From Pseudomonas flexibilis (GTDB taxonomy: Bacteria; Pseudomonadota; Gammaproteobacteria; Pseudomonadales; Pseudomonadaceae): DNA of 64,000 nucleotides. This document shows positions 47,820 to 61,234 of the stretch, piece after piece. The translations under genes were made by a program, and so were the position numbers. Under the pieces are notes generated by a model. That model saw only the letters and a list, made by a program, of their open reading frames with translations. It was not told where the DNA came from and made no database searches. Numbering within the stretch: position 1 is the stretch's first letter; every line of letters begins with the position of its first letter. The DNA lies in contig NZ_JRUD01000014.1 in the NCBI RefSeq assembly GCF_000802425.1, positions 1-64,000 on the forward strand. Direction: 5' to 3'.

Positions 47820-49500
47820 GAATCAAGACCAGATGACCCTAACCCTTCCTGAGGATACGCCGCCGGAGCTCGCAGGAGTGCTCGAGGAGCCGATCCAAGT
47901 GGTGGACCTCTTCGCCGGTCCCGGTGGACTTGGCGAGGGCTTTTCGTCGTCAGGAGGCGGGAAGAGTTTCGAGATCATCGTTTCCGCCGAAATGGACCCC
48001 AAGGCATGGGAAACCTTGCGGCTGAGAGCCTTCTATCGGTTGCTCGGGAAGAAGATGCCCGAGCGGCTGTTCGAGTACTACAGCTACTGCAACAACCCGT
48101 CAGCGACCGGAGGCTTCACTCCTTCGGCGGTTACCCTGCCGCTCTGGGAGGAGGCCGGCGAGGAAGCCAAGTGCATAACCCTGGGGAGTGATCTGGGCAA
48201 CGGTATCCTAGACAAGGCACTTGATGAACGGTTGGACGGAAATCGGCCCTGGGTGCTGATCGGTGGGCCGCCCTGTCAGGCCTATTCGATAGTCGGTCGT
48301 GCCCGCAATCAGGCAAAGGCCGACTACAAGGCCGAGGACGATCATCGACATTTCCTATACAAGGAATACCTCCGGATCATCCGGGAGCGTCAGCCCACTG
48401 TCTTCGTGATGGAGAATGTGAAGGGCATCCTGTCTTCGAAGGTCAATGACCAACGGATCTTCTCCAGCATTCTGAGAGACCTTTCCGATCCGCATCAGGC
48501 GCTTCACACGGAAGGGCGTGGCAAGCAGTACCGCATCTACTCGCTAGCAACCGGCGCATCATTCGGCCCGGGCGACGACGTAGAAAAGATCGATCCCAAG
48601 ACGTTCATCCTCAAGGCCGAGGACTACGGCATTCCCCAGGCGAGACACCGCGTCATCCTGCTGGGCATTGCCACGGACAGCCTTCCTGTCTCTGCGAACC
48701 TGGTCACCTTGCGCAAGGCGGCATCAAGGGTTTCTGTCGGCGAGGTCCTGTGGAATTTGCCGAAGCTTCGCAGCACCCTGACGAAGATGGCTGATAGCCG
48801 AGATGCTTGGGAGACAGTGATCAGGGAGCATCTCGAGTATCTCCGGAGCGAGATCGATCCCGTGAATGCCTCCATGTGGTCAGAGCTGAACACGCTCTGG
48901 AACCGCTTTGATGCCCCCGAGCATTCGGGAGGGCGTCGTGTGGCAAGGGTGGCTGGCAGGAGGGATGGCTCCACGGGTATCGATCCACTGGATGCCTGGT
49001 ATCTGGATGAGAACCTGGATTACTGGCTGAACCATGACGCCCGGGGGCATATGCCTTCGGACCTTCTCCGCTATCTGTATGCTGCCCTCTATGCACGGGC
49101 GCACGATGCCTCACCCAAGGGGCACAAGGAGTTCGCACTGGAAGCGCTTGCTCCCGACCACAAGAACTGGAAGAGCGGAAAGTTCAGTGATCGCTTCCGG
49201 GTGCAAATGGAGAAGGCGCCTGCCACGACCATCACCAGCCACATTTCCAAGGATGGGCATTACTTCATTCATTACGACCCCGGTCAGTGCCGCAGTCTGA
49301 CCGTGCGTGAGGCTGCGCGTCTTCAGACCTTCCCGGACAACTACTTCTTCCAAGGCAACAGGACAGAGCAGTTTCATCAGGTTGGCAATGCCGTGCCGCC
49401 ACTGCTTGCCTCCAGGATTGCTGAGGTTGTTTTCCGTATCATGCACCAAAAGGTTGATGCACATGACAGGAAGGCCCGCCTGCCTGCTGGGGTAGAGTGA
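47818..49500 (+). CDS. DNA (cytosine-5) methyltransferase
   Basis: The product of about 560 aa has the ordered C5-methylase motifs: I VVDLFAGPGGLGEGF near residue 28, IV GGPPCQAYSIVGRARNQ near 148 (catalytic cysteine), VI VFVMENVKGIL near 195, VIII QARHRVILLGI near 275, a target-recognition region of about 150 residues, then IX TVREAARLQTFPDNYFF and X QVGNAVPPLLASRI. It likely methylates self DNA to protect it from the operon nucleases. I choose the ATG at 47818; 47812 or 47833 are possible. The specificity is unknown. Confidence 0.9.
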   Translation: MNQDQMTLTLPEDTPPELAGVLEEPIQVVDLFAGPGGLGEGFSSSGGGKSFEIIVSAEMDPKAWETLRLRAFYRLLGKKMPERLFEYYSYCNNPSATGGFTPSAVTLPLWEEAGEEAKCITLGSDLGNGILDKALDERLDGNRPWVLIGGPPCQAYSIVGRARNQAKADYKAEDDHRHFLYKEYLRIIRERQPTVFVMENVKGILSSKVNDQRIFSSILRDLSDPHQALHTEGRGKQYRIYSLATGASFGPGDDVEKIDPKTFILKAEDYGIPQARHRVILLGIATDSLPVSANLVTLRKAASRVSVGEVLWNLPKLRSTLTKMADSRDAWETVIREHLEYLRSEIDPVNASMWSELNTLWNRFDAPEHSGGRRVARVAGRRDGSTGIDPLDAWYLDENLDYWLNHDARGHMPSDLLRYLYAALYARAHDASPKGHKEFALEALAPDHKNWKSGKFSDRFRVQMEKAPATTITSHISKDGHYFIHYDPGQCRSLTVREAARLQTFPDNYFFQGNRTEQFHQVGNAVPPLLASRIAEVVFRIMHQKVDAHDRKARLPAGVE

Positions 49501-49573
49501 GGAAGGTAGAGCCTCTACGGAGGCTCTGAAATAGCCCACGACTTGTTCGGAGGCTGGAAATCAGACCATTTCA

Positions 49574-52036
49574 TCATCCTGGGTTCGATTTCCCTGCCTC
49601 TACTAACGTGTCTTCGAAGCGCTGCACGAACTGAACTAGCCCGATCCCCAAGACTTGGCAGATGTCGCGAAGCTGTACTAGGTCGAGCCGACGCAGGCCG
49701 CGCTCGATGTCGCTGGCGAAGGACTGCGGCCTTTCCAGAGCTTTTGCGAACTCTCCCTGCGTAAGCCCTGCTTCCTGACGGGCGAACTCGGCCAATTGGC
49801 GGCGGTTCATGCTCTGGTTCATCAACGCCATTGGCTTGTGCAGGAAGCTCTGGTGGTTGGCGACGAAATCCAGCACCACCAGTTTGTCCTTGCCCTCAGC
49901 CTTGCGCAGACCGCGCCCGAGTTGTTGCAGAAAGAGGATTTTCGATTCGGTGGGACGCAGCATCATCACCGTATCAATCACCGGCAAGTCGACGCCTTCG
50001 TTGAACAGGTCGACGGAGAACAGCACCTGCAACTCCCCAGCGCGTAATTGCTCCAGCGCTTCGCCCCGCGACAAATGCGAGTCCGCGTACACCGCCGCCG
50101 CACGGATGCCTTCTTTGCGGAAATGCTCGGCCATGTAATCGGCGTGCCGGGTGGAGACGCAAAACGCCAAGGTGCGCGCTTGCGCATGCAAGCGCCACTG
50201 GCTCAGTGCATGCCGGGCGCGGCCGAGGGTGGCCAGTTTGTTGGCCAAAAGCTCGGGATCGAAGCGGCCGTTGCGCCACGGAATGCCTTGGTAATCCACG
50301 TCACTGTCGAAGATGCCGTAGTAGTGGAACGGCACCAGCAGCTTCTCGCTCACGCCGCTAAACAGATCGCTTTCGTAGACCAGGTTGTCATCGCACAGCG
50401 CAAGAATATTGGCGTTGTCGGTGCGATCTGGCGTCGCGGTCAGGCCAAGCAGGAATGCAGGTACGAAATGCTGCAGCAGGCGATGATAGGTCGGCGCCGA
50501 GGCGTGGTGAAATTCGTCGACCACGATGTAATCGAAGTGTTGAGGCCTGAAGCGCTCCAAGTGCTCGAGCTTGCCGAGCGTTTGCACCGACGCGCACAGG
50601 ACGTCGACCTGACTGTCGCGCTGCTGGCCGCGATAGAAGCCGACCCGCGCCGAGGGCTGAATGCGCGTGAAGGTCGCCGCCGCCTGATTGAGGATTTCCT
50701 CGCGGTGGGCAACGAACAGCACGCGACGCGCGCCCATTTGCTTGACGTCGAAGGCGGCCAGCCAGGTTTTACCTAAGCCCGTAGCCAACACCACCAGCCC
50801 ACGCATATAGCCTTGCTCACGGGTAGCGCGTAGCGCGTGCAGCGCTTCCTGCTGCACCTTGCTAGGCACCGGCGGGGGTTCATGTTCGGTGCTGCCCGGC
50901 TCGATCTGCTGCACAGGCTTGATGCGCCGCCGCTCATAGGCGTCGATCCACGCATCGCTCAGCGTGATGCAACGCGGGTGTTCGAACAGTTCATCGAAAC
51001 GCCGGCAGGCCTCCAGATAGCCATCGTCACCGGGGTAATTGATTCGATAGTTCCACTCCAGTCCCTGCTGCAGCGCCTGCCGGCTGATATTGCTGGAGCC
51101 AATAAACGCGCGCCCCCAGTCCAGCCCGCTGAACAGGTAGGCCTTGAGATGAAAACTGCTGCCAGCGCTCTGGTAGATGCGCACCTGCGCGCCCTGCTCG
51201 GCCAGCAGCATCAGTAGGCGCAAGGCCTCCGGGTCGGTGACGTCCAGATAATCGCTAGTCAGGATGCGCACCTGCGCGGCAGGCAGCGCCGCCTCGTTGC
51301 GCTGCAGCGATTCCAGCAGGTCGGGCAATAACAGACGCAGGCCGGTGGTCTTGATGAAGGCCACCGCCATGTCGACCCGGTGCGCTTGGTGAATGGCGGC
51401 GCACAGGTACGGCAGGAAGGGATTGTCGTCGCCGCCGGTCACCAGTTTGCTGGCGGCCTTATGCAGCAGGACGTTCAGCCACTGTTCATCCCGGCCCGGC
51501 CGCTGGTCCGGAGTCAGCCAACAGGTCGTGCGACTCAGGCTGGGAAGCGTCCGGGTCCACACGCCAATGCGTGTTTCATCCGCATCGGTGAAGTGGCGGC
51601 CATGGTGTTGGCGTTCGCCCTGCCCCCATTTGAAGCTGCAATACAGCAATCCGCCAGGCTTGAGCGCCCGCCACAGGCGCGCAAAGGCCTCTGGCAATTG
51701 GCGTTCGGGCACGTGCAGCAAGCTGGCGCAGGCCCAGATGCCGTCATAGCGTTCGATCTCCTCAACCTCATCGAAGCGCTTTACCGGAACGGTGAAGCCC
51801 AGCAGTTGGCTGGCACGGCTGGCCAATTGTTCGCTGGCATCGAAGGCGCTGACCTGATAGCCCTGCTTCTGAAACGCCCGGGCATCGCGGCCGGAGCCGC
51901 AACCAGCATCGAGAATACGGGCATTAACCGGCAACCCGGCAAGGAAGGGCACGTAAAGGCTGCGCAGGTCGACGTGCAGCGTGTCGTCGACGAATTGCTG
52001 GGCGTGGCGGTTGTAATAGGCCTCGGTACTGCTCAC
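49574..52036 (-). CDS. Methyltransferase-PLD nuclease-SF2 helicase-XRE fusion protein
   Basis: The 820-aa protein has four parts. Residues 1-190 are a class I methyltransferase (ILDAGCGSGRDARAF). Residues 200-370 are a phospholipase-D-like nuclease with one HxK...GSSN motif (HLKAYLFSGLDWGRAFIGSSN, 296-315). Residues 390-735 are an SF2 helicase with Walker A ATGLGKT (418-424), DEFHH (507-511) and LGRGLRKAEGKD. Residues 740-810 are an XRE helix-turn-helix (AGLTQGEFAKALERPQSFASDIERGLRRLDL). PLD-SF2 proteins are usual in defence islands; the added methyltransferase and DNA-binding ends are less common. It is convergent with the methylase and probably part of the island. Confidence 0.82.
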   Translation of the reverse strand: MSSTEAYYNRHAQQFVDDTLHVDLRSLYVPFLAGLPVNARILDAGCGSGRDARAFQKQGYQVSAFDASEQLASRASQLLGFTVPVKRFDEVEEIERYDGIWACASLLHVPERQLPEAFARLWRALKPGGLLYCSFKWGQGERQHHGRHFTDADETRIGVWTRTLPSLSRTTCWLTPDQRPGRDEQWLNVLLHKAASKLVTGGDDNPFLPYLCAAIHQAHRVDMAVAFIKTTGLRLLLPDLLESLQRNEAALPAAQVRILTSDYLDVTDPEALRLLMLLAEQGAQVRIYQSAGSSFHLKAYLFSGLDWGRAFIGSSNISRQALQQGLEWNYRINYPGDDGYLEACRRFDELFEHPRCITLSDAWIDAYERRRIKPVQQIEPGSTEHEPPPVPSKVQQEALHALRATREQGYMRGLVVLATGLGKTWLAAFDVKQMGARRVLFVAHREEILNQAAATFTRIQPSARVGFYRGQQRDSQVDVLCASVQTLGKLEHLERFRPQHFDYIVVDEFHHASAPTYHRLLQHFVPAFLLGLTATPDRTDNANILALCDDNLVYESDLFSGVSEKLLVPFHYYGIFDSDVDYQGIPWRNGRFDPELLANKLATLGRARHALSQWRLHAQARTLAFCVSTRHADYMAEHFRKEGIRAAAVYADSHLSRGEALEQLRAGELQVLFSVDLFNEGVDLPVIDTVMMLRPTESKILFLQQLGRGLRKAEGKDKLVVLDFVANHQSFLHKPMALMNQSMNRRQLAEFARQEAGLTQGEFAKALERPQSFASDIERGLRRLDLVQLRDICQVLGIGLVQFVQRFEDTLVEAGKSNPG

Positions 52037-52366
52037 CTAAACACTCCGAAAAAGCTGACTGCCAGGCTTCAGCCCGCAGCTTGGATAGGGAGGCAGAGCA
52101 TTGGAAGGCTGCAGCGGTAGAAACCATCCCTTGGGTGCCACGATCTGCCATGAGATCGCCACCTTATGCGTGTCTTCATGTACGGGTAAAGGGCGACGTG
52201 CGGTTGAGCTGCGATCCCCCCACCAGAGGCATCGCCCTATCGCCCATCGTGCATTTCCGCACACCCCCTATGCGCCAACCCACATTGATGTCGGCAATTC
52301 TGCACCCTAGGATCAAGTCAAAGGCTCACACCCATCCCATAACAACATCTTCAGGACGGACAGCCC
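52037..52366. other. Intergenic region at the right edge of the island
   Basis: This 330-base stretch holds the divergent promoters of the helicase fusion and mmsA. I see no strong -35/-10 pair, no copy of the tRNA-Thr 3' end, and no complete gene. Confidence 0.5.
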
Positions 52367-53878
<1,512 letters not shown>

Positions 53879-53948
53879 CCGACAGCGGCGCCCCGCTTGT
53901 GCGCCGGCGCCGCTGCACTCGCCGCCAACAACAACAAGGAACACGGCC

Positions 53949-54845
53949 ATGCATATCGGTTTTCTCGGACTCGGCAACATGGGCGGGCCGATGGCTCGCA
54001 ATCTGCTCAAGGCTGGCCACCGGCTCAGCGTCTACGATCTTTCCGCCACCGCGGTCGCCGGGTTGGCGGAAGCCGGCGCGCAGCCGGCCGACTCCCCCGC
54101 CGCCGTCGCCCGGGCGGGCGTCGAGGCGATCATCACCATGCTGCCGGCCGCCGCGCAGGTGCGGCAGGTCTACCTGGGCGATGACGGGCTGCTGGCCCAT
54201 GTACCGGCCGGGGTGCTGCTGATCGATTCGTCCACCATCGACCCGATGAGCGCCCGCGAGGTGGCCGCCGCCGCCGCCCGCAACGGCAATCCGATGGTCG
54301 ATGCGCCGGTGTCCGGCGGCACCGTCGGCGCCGCGGCCGCCACCCTGACCTTCATGGTCGGCGGCAGCGAGGCGCAGTTCCAGCAGGCCCAGCCGATCCT
54401 CTCGGCGATGGGCAGGAACATCGTGCACTGCGGCGCCAGCGGCAACGGCCAGGTGGCCAAGGTCGCCAACAACATGCTGCTGGGCATCTCGATGATCGGC
54501 GTCGCCGAGGCCATGTCGCTGGGCGTGGCGCTGGGCATGGACGCCAAGGTGCTGGCCGGGGTGATCAATTCCTCCAGCGGCCGCTGCTGGAGCTCGGAGG
54601 TCAACAACCCGTTCCCCGGCGTGCTGGAGAACGGCCCGGCGTCGCGCGGCTACAGCGGCGGCTTCGGCACCGACCTGATGCTCAAGGACCTCGGCCTGGC
54701 CAGCGAGGCGGCCAAGCAGGTGCGCCAGCCGGTGATCCTCGGCGCGCTCGCCCAGCAGCTCTACCAGGCCAGCAGCCTGCGCGGCCAGGGGGCGCTGGAC
54801 TTCTCGGCGATCATCCGCCTGTACCGCCCGGAGGACGCGACATGA
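53949..54845 (+). CDS. mmsB: 3-Hydroxyisobutyrate dehydrogenase
   Basis: The 298-aa NAD enzyme oxidises 3-hydroxyisobutyrate to methylmalonate semialdehyde, the substrate of MmsA. It has the N-terminal dinucleotide motif FLGLGNMGGPMARNLL, the substrate loop DAPVSGGTVGA near residue 118 and the catalytic lysine in GQVAKVANNMLL near residue 170. AAGGAA precedes the ATG. It overlaps the next gene by 4 bases (ATGA). Confidence 0.95.
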   Translation: MHIGFLGLGNMGGPMARNLLKAGHRLSVYDLSATAVAGLAEAGAQPADSPAAVARAGVEAIITMLPAAAQVRQVYLGDDGLLAHVPAGVLLIDSSTIDPMSAREVAAAAARNGNPMVDAPVSGGTVGAAAATLTFMVGGSEAQFQQAQPILSAMGRNIVHCGASGNGQVAKVANNMLLGISMIGVAEAMSLGVALGMDAKVLAGVINSSSGRCWSSEVNNPFPGVLENGPASRGYSGGFGTDLMLKDLGLASEAAKQVRQPVILGALAQQLYQASSLRGQGALDFSAIIRLYRPEDAT

Positions 54846-55894
54846 GCCAGGACGCTCCGATCCTCGTCGAGCTGCGCAACCGCGTCGGCTATCTGACCCT
54901 CAACCGCCCCGCCGGGCTGAACGCGCTGACGCTGCCGATGGTGCGCATCCTGCATCGCCAGCTGCAAGCCTGGGCGGACGATCCGCAGGTGGTCGCCGTG
55001 GTGCTGCGCGGCGCGGGGGAGAAGGCCTTCTGCGCCGGCGGCGACATCCGCTCGCTGTACGACAGCTACCGCAATGGCGAACGCCTGCACCGGGATTTCT
55101 TCGTCGAGGAGTACGCGCTGGACCAGTACATCCACGCCTACGCCAAGCCGCTGCTGGCGTTGATGCACGGCTTCGTGCTAGGCGGCGGCATGGGGCTGGT
55201 GCAGGGCGCGGCGCTGCGGGTGATTGGCGAACGCACGCGCATGGGCATGCCGGAAACAGCCATCGGCTATTTCCCGGATGTGGGCGCCAGCCACTTTCTG
55301 TCGCGCCTGCGCGGCAACCTCGGCATCTACCTGGGCGTGACCGGCAACCAGGTCGACTGCGCCGATGCGCTGTATGCCGGACTCGCCGATTACTGCCTGC
55401 CCGAGGCGCGCTTCGCCGAACTGGAACGGCACCTGGACGAGCAGGACTGGAGCATGCCGGCCAGCCTGGTGCTGACCGCCCTGCTCGCCGAGCTGGGCAG
55501 CCGGGAGCTGCCGGAACCCTCGTTCAGCACTCTGTTGCCGGCCATCGAGCAACACTTCGCCCACGACAGCATCGCCGCCATCCGTGCGTCCCTGGCGAGC
55601 GAAAGCCGTGACGCCTACCGTGACTGGGCGGCACACACCCTGCAGGTGATCGACAGCCGTTCGCCGCTGGCCGTCAGCGTCACCCTGGAAATGCTCCGGC
55701 GCGGTCGCGCGCTGTCGCTGGCCGAGTGCTTTCGCCTGGAGCTGCAGTTGGGCCGCCAGTGGTTCGACCGGGGCGACATCATCGAAGGCATCCGCGCGCT
55801 GATCGTCGACAAGGACAAGAACCCGAACTGGAACCCGCCGACACTGGCCGAGGTGACCCCCAAACGCATTGCCGCTTTCTTTGACGGCGCCTGA
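54842..55894 (+). CDS. 3-Hydroxyisobutyryl-CoA hydrolase (crotonase family)
   Basis: The 350-aa protein is a long crotonase-fold enzyme. [17 protein letters not shown] near residue 60, [15 protein letters not shown] near 105 and [25 protein letters not shown] near 133 are the signature of 3-hydroxyisobutyryl-CoA hydrolases rather than hydratases. It releases 3-hydroxyisobutyrate for MmsB in the valine pathway. Translation is coupled to mmsB by ATGA. Confidence 0.9.
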   Translation: MSQDAPILVELRNRVGYLTLNRPAGLNALTLPMVRILHRQLQAWADDPQVVAVVLRGAGEKAFCAGGDIRSLYDSYRNGERLHRDFFVEEYALDQYIHAYAKPLLALMHGFVLGGGMGLVQGAALRVIGERTRMGMPETAIGYFPDVGASHFLSRLRGNLGIYLGVTGNQVDCADALYAGLADYCLPEARFAELERHLDEQDWSMPASLVLTALLAELGSRELPEPSFSTLLPAIEQHFAHDSIAAIRASLASESRDAYRDWAAHTLQVIDSRSPLAVSVTLEMLRRGRALSLAECFRLELQLGRQWFDRGDIIEGIRALIVDKDKNPNWNPPTLAEVTPKRIAAFFDGA

Positions 55895-55908
55895 ACGAGG
55901 ATCAGCCC

Positions 55909-57060
<1,152 letters not shown>

Positions 57061-57188
57061 GCACGGCCCCGCTGGAGACAGGGAGGAACGACGACTTCGA
57101 TCTGCACGCGCACGGGCGGCCGGTCCGCTCTGCGTCGGCCCCGGGCATCGGGGCCGCATCCGAGACAACAATAATAAGGACGACGACG

Positions 57189-58841
57189 ATGCTTACTGGA
57201 ACGATGCAACAGACCCCGCTGATGCTCAGCGCCATCCTCACCCACGCCGCCATGGCCCACGGCGACCGGGAAATCGTCTCGCGGCTGGTCGACGAACCCC
57301 TGTGGCGCTATGACTACGCGGGCCTGGCCAGACGCGCCGGCCAGGCCGCCTCGATGCTGCACCGTCTTGGCGTGCGGGCGGGCGACATGGTTTCCTCCCT
57401 GGCCTGGAACACCCACCGTCACTTCGAGCTGTTCTTCGCCGTGCCCGGCATCGGCGCCGTGCTGCACACCGCCAATCCGCGGCTGTCCGACGAGCAGATC
57501 ATCTATACGCTCAACCACGCCGGCAGCGGCGTGCTGCTGTTCGATCGCAACTTCCTGGCCCTGGTCGAACGCCTGCGCCCGAAGCTGGAGCGCATCCACA
57601 CCTTCATCATGCTGTCCGATGCGCAGCGCGCCGAGCCGGGCGCGGTCGGCGCGCTGAGCTATGAAACGCTGATCGCCGACGCGCCGCCGCTCACCGCCTG
57701 GCCGCAGTTCGACGAGAACGCCGGCGCCATTCTCTGCTACACCTCCGGCACCACCGGCCACCCGAAGGGCGTGCTCTACAGCCACCGCTCCATCGTCCTG
57801 CACGCCATGGCGGCCGGGCTCAGCGGCGCCTTCGGCTTCTCGGCGTTCGACTGCATCATGCCCTGCTCCTCGCTCTATCACGGCACCGCCTGGGGCGTAC
57901 CCTTCACCGCCGCCATCAACGGCTGCAAGTTCGTCCTGCCGTGCGACAAGATGGATGGCGCCAGCCTGCAGGAGCTGATCCAGAACGAGGGCGTGACCTT
58001 CTCCGGCGGCGTGCCGACCATCTGGACCATGTACCTGGACTACCTGGAACGCACCGGGGAAGACGCCGGCAAGCTGGAGCGCCTGGTGATCGGCGGTTCG
58101 GCGGTGCCCAGGGTCATGGCGCAGAAATTCCAGACCCGCTATGGCGTGAGCGTCCGCCAGCTGTGGGGCATGACCGAGACCAGCCCGCTGGGCGTGGTCG
58201 CCACGCCGACGCCGAAGCTCGAGGCGCTGGGCCAGGCCGCCGCCGACGAGGTGATTTGGACGCGCCAGGGGCGCCTGCAGTTCGGCATCGAGCTGAAGAT
58301 CGTCGACGAGTCGGGCCGCGAACTGCCCCATGACGGCGTCAGTTCCGGCAACCTGCTGGTGCGCGGCCCCTGGACGGTGGAGCGCTACTTCCGCAGCGAA
58401 ACCAGCGCGCTGGACGCGGACGGCTGGTTCAACACCGGCGACATCGCCACCCTGGACGCCAACGGCTTCATGCGCATCACCGACCGCAGCAAGGACGTGA
58501 TCAAGTCCGGCGGCGAATGGATCAGCTCCATCGACATCGAGAACATCGCCGTCGGCTGCCCGGGCGTGCGCATCGCCGCGGTGGTCGGCGTCACCCATCC
58601 CAAATGGGAAGAACGCCCGGTGCTGATCATCGAGCCCCACGACGGCGTGGAGATCTGCGTCACCACGGTGCTCGGCCACCTGGAGCCGCACATCGTCAAA
58701 TGGTGGATGCCGGACGCGGTGATCATCGACACGGTGCCGCTCACCGCCACCGGCAAGATCGACAAGAAGCGGCTGCGCGACCGCTATCGCTCGTACCTGC
58801 TCGATCTGGAGACCGGCGAAACGAGCGCGGCGAGCCTGTAG
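57189..58841 (+). CDS. Acyl-CoA ligase (AMP-forming, fatty-acid CoA synthetase type)
   Basis: The 550-aa enzyme activates a carboxylic acid with ATP and CoA. It has the AMP-binding loop [19 protein letters not shown] near residue 180, [11 protein letters not shown] near 330, the [12 protein letters not shown] hinge near 415 and the catalytic lysine in [15 protein letters not shown] near 520. Similar proteins act on medium- or long-chain fatty acids. AAGGA precedes the ATG. It lies 128 bases after the acyl-CoA dehydrogenase, on the same strand. A branched-chain acid substrate is inferred from context. Confidence 0.9.
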   Translation: MLTGTMQQTPLMLSAILTHAAMAHGDREIVSRLVDEPLWRYDYAGLARRAGQAASMLHRLGVRAGDMVSSLAWNTHRHFELFFAVPGIGAVLHTANPRLSDEQIIYTLNHAGSGVLLFDRNFLALVERLRPKLERIHTFIMLSDAQRAEPGAVGALSYETLIADAPPLTAWPQFDENAGAILCYTSGTTGHPKGVLYSHRSIVLHAMAAGLSGAFGFSAFDCIMPCSSLYHGTAWGVPFTAAINGCKFVLPCDKMDGASLQELIQNEGVTFSGGVPTIWTMYLDYLERTGEDAGKLERLVIGGSAVPRVMAQKFQTRYGVSVRQLWGMTETSPLGVVATPTPKLEALGQAAADEVIWTRQGRLQFGIELKIVDESGRELPHDGVSSGNLLVRGPWTVERYFRSETSALDADGWFNTGDIATLDANGFMRITDRSKDVIKSGGEWISSIDIENIAVGCPGVRIAAVVGVTHPKWEERPVLIIEPHDGVEICVTTVLGHLEPHIVKWWMPDAVIIDTVPLTATGKIDKKRLRDRYRSYLLDLETGETSAASL

Positions 58842-58852
58842 CGTTTGCGAAG

Positions 58853-58915
58853 GCGGCGGATCGTGTGTCATCGATCCGCCCTGCGGCGACGTGGAAAGCG
58901 ACATCCACCCTACGG
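58853..58915. repeat. GTAGGGTGGA-type repeat, diverged
   Basis: GGCGGATCG and CGATCCGCC form one hairpin, followed by GTGGAAAGCGACATCCACCCTAC, the complementary end of the repeat unit seen at 10416-10500. It fills the gap before the CaiB-family gene. Confidence 0.55.
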
Positions 58916-58943
58916 ATAACGTGACGACCGTCAGGAACACGCC

Positions 58944-60011
58944 ATGTCGGACACCCCTACCCAAGGCCCGTTGCGCGGCCTGCGTGTGCTGGAATTCGCC
59001 GGCATTGGTCCCGCCCCGCATTGCGCCATGCTGCTCGCCGACCTGGGCGCCGAGGTGCTGCGCATCGAGCGCGAAGGCGGCAACGGCTGGCCCAATCCGG
59101 TGGTCGATCGCGGTCGCAAGCGGCTGACCCTGGACATCCGCAGCGATGCCGGGCGCGAACGCTGCCTGGCGCTGGCCGAGAACGCCGATGTGCTGATCGA
59201 GGGCTTCCGCCCCGGGGTGATGGAGCGTCTCGGGCTCGGCCCGCAACCGATGCACGCGCGCAATCCGCGCCTGGTGTACGGGCGCATGACCGGCTGGGGC
59301 CAGGACGGCCCGCTGGCCCACAGCGCCGGGCATGACATCAACTACCTGGCCCTCAGCGGCGCGCTGGCCGCCATCGGCACGCCCGGCGGGCCGGCGACTC
59401 CGCCGCTCAACCTGGTCGGCGACTTCGGCGGCGGCTCGCTGTACCTGGCGTTCGGCATCCTCGCCGCACTGTGGGAACGCGAGCGTTCGGGGCAGGGTCA
59501 GGTGGTCGACGCGGCCATCGTCGATGGCGTGTCCTCGATGATGAGTTTCTTCGCCGGCCTGCTGCCCGGCGGCCGGATTTCCCTGGAGCGCGAGCGCAAC
59601 CTGCTGGGCGGCGCCGCCCCGCATTACCGCTGCTACCGCTGCGCCGACGGCCGCGAGATCGCCATCGGCCCGCTGGAGCCGCAGTTCCTCGCCGAGTTGC
59701 TGCGGCGCATCGAGGCGCCGGCGGAGCTGCTCGCCGGCTGCGCCGACCCGGACAACTGGCCCGCACAGGGCCGCGAACTTGCAGACTTGTTCGCCCGCAA
59801 GACGCAGGCCGAGTGGTGCGCGCTGCTCGAAGGCAGCGACGCCTGTTTCGCCCCGGTGCTGACCCTGGCCGAAGCCGCGCGGCATCCGCACATGCGCCAG
59901 CGTGGCGTGTACCGCGACATCGACGGCGTGCTGCACGCCGCCCCGGCGCCGCGCTTCTCGCGCACGCCGGGAGCGATCCGGGGCTCAGTGGCGGCGCGCG
60001 ACTGGGACTGA
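58944..60011 (+). CDS. CaiB/BaiF CoA-transferase family protein (alpha-methylacyl-CoA racemase-like)
   Basis: The 355-aa protein has the type III CoA-transferase fold: RGLRVLEFAGIGPAPHCAMLLADLGAEVLRIER at the N-terminus, DVLIEGFRPGVMERLGLGP near 88 and GHDINYLALSGALAAIG near 130. That DIN-YL motif and length match alpha-methylacyl-CoA racemase (AMACR), which interconverts R and S 2-methylacyl-CoA. This fits a branched-chain acyl-CoA cluster. Convergent with the thiolase gene, with 20 bases between stops. Confidence 0.87.
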   Translation: MSDTPTQGPLRGLRVLEFAGIGPAPHCAMLLADLGAEVLRIEREGGNGWPNPVVDRGRKRLTLDIRSDAGRERCLALAENADVLIEGFRPGVMERLGLGPQPMHARNPRLVYGRMTGWGQDGPLAHSAGHDINYLALSGALAAIGTPGGPATPPLNLVGDFGGGSLYLAFGILAALWERERSGQGQVVDAAIVDGVSSMMSFFAGLLPGGRISLERERNLLGGAAPHYRCYRCADGREIAIGPLEPQFLAELLRRIEAPAELLAGCADPDNWPAQGRELADLFARKTQAEWCALLEGSDACFAPVLTLAEAARHPHMRQRGVYRDIDGVLHAAPAPRFSRTPGAIRGSVAARDWD

Positions 60012-60031
60012 GCGCCGCCCCGCGAACGCCC

Positions 60032-61219
<1,188 letters not shown>

Positions 61220-61234
61220 GGGGTTCACCTCTCT

